From Actinomycetota bacterium (lineage in GTDB: Bacteria > Actinomycetota > Thermoleophilia > UBA2241), in the NCBI GenBank assembly GCA_012719015.1, contig JAAYBE010000165.1, forward strand, positions 1 to 6,890: 6,890 nt of DNA, in the 5' to 3' direction. Below the pieces are notes generated by a model that searched no databases, was not told the origin of the DNA, and worked only from the letters and a program-made list of their open reading frames with translations. The position numbers were made by a program, and so were the translations under genes. Shown here one piece after another: positions 1 to 4,601 of the stretch (position 1 is the stretch's first letter; every line of letters begins with the position of its first letter).

Positions 1-10
1 CGCCGCTCGG

Positions 11-51
11 GACCGCGGTCGGCGGCGCGACCCGCGCCGCCGACCGCGGTC
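11..51 (-). terminator. Perfect 18-bp hairpin just after patA
   Basis: Bases 11-28 and 34-51 are exact reverse complements, giving an uninterrupted 18-bp GC-rich stem with a 5-base loop (29-33). The structure begins 4 bases after the patA stop codon on the minus strand, so it most likely ends patA transcription. No U-tract follows on the minus strand (bases 10-1 read CCGAGCGGCG), so it is not a textbook intrinsic terminator. It may act as a U-less terminator or as a 3'-end stabiliser, and could work for both directions. Each arm also contains the self-palindrome GACCGCGGTC (11-20 and 42-51). The structure is certain from sequence; the role is inferred. Confidence 0.7.
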
Positions 52-55
52 GCCC

Positions 56-1447
56 TCACTCGGCGGCGATCCTCCCGGCGCGGACCTCCTCCTGCACGTG
101 GCCCATCACGCGGTCCAGGCGCGCCACGATCTCGTCCATCTCATGCTGTGTCAGGGTCGCCGGCGGCTCGATGCGGAAGGTCTTGGCGCTGAAGAGCGTG
201 CCGCCCGTCAGCACGCCCTCGCCGAAGAGGCCGGTCGCGACGGCGTAACCGGCCGCCTCGCTGCAGTACTCGAGCCCGATGAGCAGTCCGAGCCCCCGGA
301 CCTCCTCGAGGAGCTCGGGGTACTTGCCCTGGAGTTCCAGGAATCGCTCGCGAAGCCAGGCGCCCTTCGCCGCGGCCTGGCCGGGGATGTCCTCCTCGAG
401 CGTGGCGTGCAGGGCCCCGATCACCGCCGAGGTGGCCATGGGGTTGCCCCCGAACGTCGTCGTGTGGAGGTACGGGTTCTCCATGAACGGCTCGAAGATC
501 TCGGGCGTGGAGATGAAGCACCCCACCGGGATCACCGCACCGCCGAGAGCCTTGCCCATGGTCATGATGTCGGGAGTGACGTCCCAGTGGTCGATGCCCC
601 ACAGGGTGCCGGTGCGTCCCATGCCGGTCTGGACCTCGTCGGCGATGAAGAGGACACCCCACTTGTCGCAGATCTCGCGCACCTTGGGGAAGTAGTCGTC
701 CGGCGGCACGTGGGCCCCGGCCTCGCCCTGCACCGGCTCGGCGACGAAGGCCGCGATGTCGAGCCCGATCGTGTCGCAGATGTCGAGCTCCTTGTCGAGT
801 GCGTCGGCGTCCCCGTAGGGGACGAAGCGGACGTTGGGGGCCAGCGGGTAGAACGGCTCGCGCCAGGCGGATTTGCCGGTGATGCTGAGGCTGCCGAACG
901 ACTTGCCGTGGAACCCCCGCAGGCAGCTGATGATGCCGTTCGTATGGTTGGCCTTCTTGCGCTTGCCGTGCAGCTTGGCCAGCTTGAGCGCGCCCTCGTT
1001 GGCCTCGGTCCCGGAGTTGCAGAAGAACGTGTAGCGCAGGTCGCCCGGCGTGAGCATGGCGAGCAGCTCGCTGGCGTAACCGCGCATCGGGTCGAGCAGC
1101 TCCTGTGAGTGGAGCGCCTGATGTTGGAGCTGGTCCGTGACCGCCTTGACCACGGTCGGGTGCCGGTGGCCGAGCATGTAGATGCCGTAACCGCCGAGGC
1201 AGTCGATGAACTGCTTGCCGTGGATGTCGTAGAAGACGTTGCCCTCGTCGCGCCACTCCACCGCGGTGTAGTCGGTGGAGCAGGACTTGCGATACTCGAG
1301 GATGCCCGGGTTGACGTAGCGCTCGAAGTTGATGCGGCAGTCGTCGACCACCGCCTGCTGCTCGTCCGCGTCGAGCTGCGACCTGGCCATGAGGTCCAGA
1401 GCCTTGCGTGAGCGTTGCAGCGCCTGCTGCCGGAGTGCCTCCTCCAT
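56..1447 (-). CDS. patA: Putrescine aminotransferase-like class III aminotransferase
   Basis: 463-aa PLP-dependent class III (fold type I) aminotransferase, cytosolic. It most resembles E. coli PatA (YgjG, 459 aa), which moves the amino group of putrescine to 2-oxoglutarate; the resulting 4-aminobutanal cyclises to 1-pyrroline. Similarity to remembered PatA runs end to end: NPGxLEYRKS (about 46-55), FIDCLGGYGI (80-89), LHSQELLDP (112-120), FFCNSGTEAN (141-150, PLP phosphate loop), FHGKS (179-183), ADEVQTGMGRTG (269-280, with Asp270 for the pyridine nitrogen), MGKALGG (297-303, Lys299 as Schiff-base lysine), HTTTFGGNP (328-336) and FRIEPP (424-429). The ATG is preceded by a G-rich AGGGGG site. 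All catalytic residues are present, so it should be active. Divergent from the tetR gene, which may repress it. Ornithine, cadaverine or acetylornithine as substrate cannot be excluded, but the PatA-type N-terminus and the LHSQELLDP stretch favour a diamine. Confidence 0.87.
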   Translation of the reverse strand: MEEALRQQALQRSRKALDLMARSQLDADEQQAVVDDCRINFERYVNPGILEYRKSCSTDYTAVEWRDEGNVFYDIHGKQFIDCLGGYGIYMLGHRHPTVVKAVTDQLQHQALHSQELLDPMRGYASELLAMLTPGDLRYTFFCNSGTEANEGALKLAKLHGKRKKANHTNGIISCLRGFHGKSFGSLSITGKSAWREPFYPLAPNVRFVPYGDADALDKELDICDTIGLDIAAFVAEPVQGEAGAHVPPDDYFPKVREICDKWGVLFIADEVQTGMGRTGTLWGIDHWDVTPDIMTMGKALGGAVIPVGCFISTPEIFEPFMENPYLHTTTFGGNPMATSAVIGALHATLEEDIPGQAAAKGAWLRERFLELQGKYPELLEEVRGLGLLIGLEYCSEAAGYAVATGLFGEGVLTGGTLFSAKTFRIEPPATLTQHEMDEIVARLDRVMGHVQEEVRAGRIAAE

Positions 1448-1481
1448 CCCCTAACCCCCTGTGTTGCGGCTGCAGAATCCC

Positions 1482-1511
1482 TTGATGTGCAGTACAGTTC
1501 GGTCGTATGAC
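1482..1511 (+). promoter_or_regulatory. Candidate tetR promoter
   Basis: TTGATG (1482-1487), an 18-base gap, then TATGAC (1506-1511) gives a plausible sigma-70-type promoter reading toward tetR, with the -10 inside the palindromic operator so that a bound repressor would block it. An alternative is a leaderless start: TAGGGT (1591-1596) fits the TANNNT -10 rule and ends exactly 7 bases before the GTG at 1604. The two cannot be told apart from sequence; both are inference. Confidence 0.3.
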
Positions 1512-1516
1512 CGAAC
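1497..1516. promoter_or_regulatory. Palindromic operator, likely TetR-family site
   Basis: GTTCGGTC (1497-1504), spacer GTAT, GACCGAAC (1509-1516): a perfect 8+4+8 inverted repeat in the divergent space between patA and tetR. Size and symmetry are typical of sites bound by dimers of TetR-family repressors, which often sit between the regulator and the gene it controls. It lies about 50 bases before the patA start and about 80 before the tetR start, overlapping a candidate -10 on the plus strand and just after the candidate patA transcription start on the minus strand. The repeat is seen directly; binding by the neighbouring regulator is inferred. Confidence 0.75.
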
Positions 1517-1526
1517 GACTTGGTTC

Positions 1527-1555
1527 AGCCTATCGTGGATCCCCCTAGAGCACAA
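1527..1555 (-). promoter_or_regulatory. Candidate patA promoter
   Basis: On the minus strand, TTGTGC (1555-1550) and TAGGCT (1532-1527) are separated by 17 bases, matching the TTGxxx and TANNNT pattern of vegetative promoters in high-GC bacteria. Transcription would begin near 1520, placing the inverted repeat at about +4 to +24, where a repressor would block RNA polymerase. The untranslated leader would be about 70 bases. Predicted from spacing and box similarity only. Confidence 0.4.
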
Positions 1556-1594
1556 TGGGCCGCGCAGGCAGAAACCCCCGGGGGCGATGATAGG

Positions 1595-2218
1595 GTGACG
1601 CCCGTGAACGGCGACCGACGCGAGACCTGCGAGAGCCCGACGGCCCGGCTGGCGCCCACGGCCAGGAGACTGGTGGCCGCCGCGCGCCGTCTGCTGGCGC
1701 GGGGAGGATACGAGTCCCTCACCGTGGAGGCCGTCGCCGCCGAGGCGGGCGTCTACCGGGATGCGGTGCGCTATCACTTCGGGAGCAAGGCGGCCTTCGT
1801 CGCCGCGGTGGTCGATTCGCTCAGTCACGACCAGAGCCTGAACGCGGTCGCCGAGACGCAGGCGCAGGAGCCCGGCGAGCGCGTGCGCGGGCTCGTCGCC
1901 GCCGACCGTCAGCTCGTCGCCGACCGCGCCGCCTTCCGCGATTTCTTCGCCCTTCTCCCCCACGTGGTGCTGGACGAGGAACTGCGCGAGAGGGTCGCGG
2001 CGTTGTACGAGTGGTATCGCGACCTCTATGTGGAGGGTCTCGGCGACACGACGACCGTGGCGGACGAGGCGCTGCGCGGTTACGCCTGCCTCATGGTGGC
2101 CATGACGGACGGTCTGGCCGTCCAGAAGCTCCTCGACCCACACGGGCTCGACCTCGAGCCGCTCTTCGGGCTGTGGGAGAGCATGCTGCGCGCCGCGCTG
2201 CTCTCGCGCCGCGCATGA
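1595..2218 (+). CDS. TetR/AcrR-family transcriptional regulator
   Basis: About 207-aa DNA-binding repressor. Numbered from the GTG at 1595, the N-terminal TetR domain covers roughly residues 20-70: a helix with PTARRLVAAARRLLA, the turn GYESLTVEAVAAEAG, and the recognition-helix end VRYHFGSKAAF (58-68), which closely follows the family's YxHFxSKxxL signature. The rest (about 75-207) is a divergent, mostly helical ligand-binding and dimerisation domain that I cannot assign to a subfamily. The frame is open back to a TTG at 1520, but that codon is nearly in the operator and has no ribosome site. GTG at 1595 (GGGGG 10 bases before) and GTG at 1604 (204 aa, possibly leaderless after TAGGGT) both give a normal family length. 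It is divergent from patA with a palindrome between them, so it probably represses patA and itself; an inducer such as a polyamine is only a guess. Confidence 0.87.
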   Translation: MTPVNGDRRETCESPTARLAPTARRLVAAARRLLARGGYESLTVEAVAAEAGVYRDAVRYHFGSKAAFVAAVVDSLSHDQSLNAVAETQAQEPGERVRGLVAADRQLVADRAAFRDFFALLPHVVLDEELRERVAALYEWYRDLYVEGLGDTTTVADEALRGYACLMVAMTDGLAVQKLLDPHGLDLEPLFGLWESMLRAALLSRRA

Positions 2219-2294
2219 CCGCCGTCCGGCGGCGGGTGACGCTTCCGTCGCCGGCTCCCGGCCATCCGCTTGTCCGCATCCGTCGCGGGACCGA

Positions 2295-2323
2295 CGCCGG
2301 GCCCCTTGCAGGCCGGCCCGGCG
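2295..2323 (+). terminator. GC-rich hairpin after tetR
   Basis: CGCCGGGCC (2295-2303) pairs perfectly with GGCCCGGCG (2315-2323), a 9-bp stem with an 11-base loop. The following bases are C/T mixed without a run of T, so it would be a U-poor terminator. A smaller hairpin (CCGCC, GTCC loop, GGCGG, 2219-2232) touches the tetR stop codon. The 240-base space 2219-2458 otherwise holds only the csp promoter and leader; I see no further gene in it. Confidence 0.45.
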
Positions 2324-2352
2324 CTCGTCCTCCCCGTGAGGTTCCGGGTCCA

Positions 2353-2381
2353 TTTACACGCCATGAGGCGTGGTGTACCCT
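2353..2381 (+). promoter_or_regulatory. Promoter of the cold-shock gene
   Basis: TTTACA (2353-2358; 5 of 6 to TTGACA), a 17-base spacer, and TACCCT (2376-2381; TANNNT type). Transcription would start near 2388, leaving a leader of about 70 bases before the TTG start. An inverted repeat CACGCC-ATGA-GGCGTG (2357-2372) fills most of the spacer, overlapping the last bases of the -35, and could be a regulator site. Prediction from sequence only. Confidence 0.55.
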
Positions 2382-2444
2382 GCGGTGGCGTCGACGGGCC
2401 GCGGGGCCTCACCCGAGGTGCGACGCGGACACGTGGCTGCGGAC

Positions 2445-2450
2445 AGGAGG
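2445..2450 (+). promoter_or_regulatory. Ribosome binding site that fixes the csp start
   Basis: AGGAGG is a perfect anti-16S match, 8 bases before the TTG at 2459. It sets the start at this rare codon rather than at the in-frame ATG at 2363, which has no such site and lies inside the promoter. A second GGAGG (2452-2456) is only 2 bases from the TTG and is too close to be the working site. Confidence 0.8.
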
Positions 2451-2458
2451 CGGAGGTT

Positions 2459-2662
2459 TTGGCGCAGGGCACCGTGAAGTGGTTCAGCAACGAGAAGGGG
2501 TATGGCTTCATCGAACGCACAGACGGCGACGACCTCTTCGTGCACTACTCCGAGATCGCCATGGACGGCTACAAGACGCTCGTCCAGGGGCAGCGCGTCG
2601 AGTTCGAGATCACCGAGGGCGACAAGGGACTCCAGGCCTCCACGGTCCGCCCCGTCGACTGA
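2459..2662 (+). CDS. CspA-family cold-shock protein
   Basis: 67-aa single cold-shock domain (five-stranded OB fold) that binds single-stranded RNA and DNA and keeps transcripts unfolded in the cytoplasm. From the TTG start it reads (M)AQGTVKWFSNEKGYGFIER, with RNP1 KGYGFI (about 13-18) and RNP2 LFVHY (26-30), then SEIAMDGYKTL and a C-terminal strand ending QASTVRPVD. Length is exactly that of CspA/CspB proteins, and the aromatic nucleic-acid-binding residues (W8, Y15, F17, F27, H29, Y30) are in place. RNP2 has Tyr where many members have Phe (VFVHF), a common variant. It is a stand-alone unit with its own promoter, a leader of about 70 bases and an intrinsic terminator. Whether it is cold induced or constitutive cannot be read here; the symbol is left blank because paralogues cannot be told apart. 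Confidence 0.95.
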   Translation: MAQGTVKWFSNEKGYGFIERTDGDDLFVHYSEIAMDGYKTLVQGQRVEFEITEGDKGLQASTVRPVD

Positions 2663-2680
2663 CTGAAGCGCGTACTCCGG

Positions 2681-2720
2681 GGGGCTCGTCGGCGGCGGCG
2701 CCGGCGGGCCCCTTTCTTGT
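2681..2720 (+). terminator. Intrinsic terminator of csp
   Basis: Bases 2681-2693 (GGGGCTCGTCGGC) pair with 2700-2712 (GCCGGCGGGCCCC) over 13 bp, including two G-U pairs, with a 6-base loop (GGCGGC), followed directly by the T-rich run TTTCTTGT (2713-2720). This is a textbook rho-independent terminator starting 18 bases after the csp stop codon. It isolates csp from gatCAB. Confidence 0.88.
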
Positions 2721-2745
2721 CGGCGGTCCGGGGCTGCAGTAAGAT
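2717..2745 (+). promoter_or_regulatory. Promoter of the gatCAB operon
   Basis: TTGTCG (2717-2722), a 17-base spacer, and TAAGAT (2740-2745) form a vegetative-type promoter. The start of transcription would fall near 2752, about 34 bases before gatC. The -35 box lies within the T-rich end of the csp terminator, so the two signals share bases. No operator or riboswitch is apparent, which fits constitutive housekeeping expression. Confidence 0.55.
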
Positions 2746-2785
2746 GGCCGTCCCGTTTCGGCGTCTCCCGCAGGAGGAACGCGAC

Positions 2786-3067
2786 ATGATCTCCGAAGAC
2801 GACGTCCTTCACGTCGCGAGGCTGGCTCGTCTTCGTGTCACGTCCGAGGAGAGGGCGACGATGGCCGGCGAGCTCGCGAGGATCCTCGCGCATGTCGGCA
2901 AGATGAGCGAGATCGACGTGACGGGCGTGCGGCCGACGGCGCACGTGCTCGACGTCGTCAACGTCACGCGCGAAGACAAGCGGCGTCCCGGTCTCACGCG
3001 CGACGAGGCCCTGCGCAACGCCCCCGCGGTGAGCGACGACTGCTTCCGCGTGCCGAGGATGGGGTGA
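2786..3067 (+). CDS. gatC: Asp/Glu-tRNA amidotransferase subunit C
   Basis: 93-aa GatC, the small subunit that wraps around the GatA-GatB interface and stabilises the amidotransferase. Family features: the N-terminal helix ISEDDVLHVARLARLRVTSEE (residues 2-22), the second helix MAGELARILAHVGKMSEIDVTGVRP (28-52) with the typical ID(V)TGV turn, and the C-terminal tail with LRNAP and the FRVPRM ending (87-92) that lies along GatA. The length of about 95 aa is normal. The ATG at 2786 has a perfect AGGAGG at 2772-2777, 8 bases before it. An upstream in-frame ATG (2744) overlaps the -10 box and lacks a ribosome site. It is the first gene of the operon; its stop is followed after one base by the gatA start, so translation is probably coupled. 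Confidence 0.95.
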   Translation: MISEDDVLHVARLARLRVTSEERATMAGELARILAHVGKMSEIDVTGVRPTAHVLDVVNVTREDKRRPGLTRDEALRNAPAVSDDCFRVPRMG

Positions 3068-3068
3068 C

Positions 3069-4601
3069 GTGACCACGCTGGATCCCCTGCGGCTCACGGC
3101 GCGCGACGCCAAGCGGCTGCTGGTCGACGGCGAGATCTCCGCGGCGGAGCTGACCAAGGTCTTCCTGGACCAGATCGCCGCGGTGGAGGACAAGGTCAAG
3201 GCCTTCATCCTCGTCACCGCGGACAACGCCGCCAAGTACTCCACCAAGGTGGACCGCGAGATGCAGGCGATGCGGGGTCCGCTGGCCGGGCTGCCGATCG
3301 CCGTCAAGGACAATCTGGTCACCGAGGGCGTCACCACCACGTGCGCCTCCAGGATGCTGCACAACTATCAGCCGGTGTACACCGCGACCGCCGTGCGCCA
3401 GGTGTGGGACGGCCACGTGGTCATGCTGGGCAAGACGAACCTCGACGAGTTCGCCATGGGGTCGAGCACCGAGTACTCGGCCTACCAAGTCACCGCCAAT
3501 CCGTGGGATCTCGACACCGTGCCGGGCGGCAGCAGCGGCGGCTCCGCCGCCGCGGTGGCGGCCGGCGAGGCGCTCTGGGCGCTGGGCAGCGACACCGGCG
3601 GATCCGTCCGTCAGCCGGCGTCGCTCTGCGGCGTGGTCGGCATGAAGCCCACGTACGGCGCCGTGAGCCGTTACGGCCTCGTCGCCTTCGCCAGCTCGCT
3701 CGACCAGATCGGCCCACTCACGCGGTCGGTCTATGACTGCGCCCTGCTGCTCCAGCACATCACCGGGCGCGACCCCCGCGACGCGACCAGCGTCGAGCTT
3801 CCGGAGCCGGTCGTCCTTCCGTCGGCCGAGAGGCTCGACGGCCTGCGGATCGGCGTGCCGTCCGAATACTTGGACGTCGGTCTCGAGGACGGGGTGCGGG
3901 CGCGCTTCGACGAGACGCTCGCACGTATCGAGGAGCTGGGCGGCAGGTGCGTGGAGGTCTCCCTCCCGCACACCGAGTACGCGCTGCCGGCGTTCTACGT
4001 CATCGCGCCGGCTGAGGCGTCGGCCAACCTCGCCCGCTTCGACGGGGTACGCTACGGGTACCGCTGCTCCGACCCCGTCGACCTCACCGACCTCTACGAA
4101 CGCACGCGCAGCGAGGGGTTCGGTCCGGAGGTCAAGCGCCGGATCATGATCGGCACCTACGCCCTCTCCGCCGGGTACTACGACGCCTACTACGGGCGTG
4201 CCCAGAGGGTGCGCAGTCTCGTCTGCCGCGACTTCGACCACGCCTTCAGCCAGGTCGACCTGATCGCGTCGCCCACGTCGCCGACCGTCGCGTTCACGGC
4301 CGGCTCGCGGACCTCCGACCCACTCGCCATGTACATGAGCGACGTCTGCACCATCCCCGCCAACCTCGCCGGCCTGCCGGCGATCAGCATCCCGTGCGGA
4401 CTGAGCGGCGGCCTGCCGGTCGGGTTCCAGCTCATCGGACCGGCGTTCAGCGAGAACCGGGTGCTGGCGGCGGCCCATGCGCTCGAGGGCGCGATCGGCT
4501 TCGACACCGCGCCTCCGTTCCGCGGCTCGAGATCCTCGTCGGGGGAGCGGGACCGGGGCTCGGCAGACACGACCCCTCGCCCGGAGGACACGCACCCATG
4601 A
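3069..4601 (+). CDS. gatA: Asp/Glu-tRNA amidotransferase subunit A (amidase)
   Basis: 510-aa GatA, the glutaminase subunit. It hydrolyses glutamine and channels ammonia to GatB, which amidates Glu-tRNA(Gln) or Asp-tRNA(Asn). The amidase-signature domain is intact: LPIAVKDN (75-82, catalytic Lys80), GGSSGGSAAAVAAG (153-166, cis-Ser155), and GSDTGGSVRQPA (173-184, nucleophile Ser179). The Lys/Ser/Ser spacing matches the S. aureus enzyme shifted by one. GMKPTYG (191-197) and FASSLDQIGPLT (208-219) are also family blocks. The GTG start at 3069 is one base after the gatC stop and is the only start consistent with the family N-terminus. The end overlaps gatB by four bases (ATGA). The last 25 or so residues (486-510, RGSRSSSGERDRGSADTTPR) are a polar, probably disordered tail beyond the usual end near 485-490; the DNA for it also carries the gatB ribosome site. 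Confidence 0.97.
   Translation: MTTLDPLRLTARDAKRLLVDGEISAAELTKVFLDQIAAVEDKVKAFILVTADNAAKYSTKVDREMQAMRGPLAGLPIAVKDNLVTEGVTTTCASRMLHNYQPVYTATAVRQVWDGHVVMLGKTNLDEFAMGSSTEYSAYQVTANPWDLDTVPGGSSGGSAAAVAAGEALWALGSDTGGSVRQPASLCGVVGMKPTYGAVSRYGLVAFASSLDQIGPLTRSVYDCALLLQHITGRDPRDATSVELPEPVVLPSAERLDGLRIGVPSEYLDVGLEDGVRARFDETLARIEELGGRCVEVSLPHTEYALPAFYVIAPAEASANLARFDGVRYGYRCSDPVDLTDLYERTRSEGFGPEVKRRIMIGTYALSAGYYDAYYGRAQRVRSLVCRDFDHAFSQVDLIASPTSPTVAFTAGSRTSDPLAMYMSDVCTIPANLAGLPAISIPCGLSGGLPVGFQLIGPAFSENRVLAAAHALEGAIGFDTAPPFRGSRSSSGERDRGSADTTPRPEDTHP

Noticed and set aside
98..1108. Plus-strand open frame of 336 codons opposite patA
   Set aside because: Antisense shadow of patA; composition is biased and there is no protein family resemblance.
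1520..1594. Longer tetR starting at TTG 1520
   Set aside because: The added 25 residues have no TetR-family counterpart, there is no ribosome site, and the codon lies 4 bases from the operator palindrome.
2682..2704. GGC-repeat stretch as a tandem repeat
   Set aside because: It is short and fully explained as the loop and arms of the csp terminator.
2744..2785. Longer gatC starting at ATG 2744
   Set aside because: The ATG overlaps the predicted -10 box and has no ribosome site, whereas ATG 2786 has a perfect AGGAGG at 8 bases and gives the normal family N-terminus.
2994..4595. Minus-strand open frame of 533 codons opposite gatA
   Set aside because: Same GC effect; no ribosome site or recognisable domain, and gatA on the other strand is complete.
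4394..4597. Upstream extension of gatB inside gatA
   Set aside because: The frame is open by chance; the ATG at 4598 has a ribosome site, the usual four-base overlap with gatA, and the normal family length.
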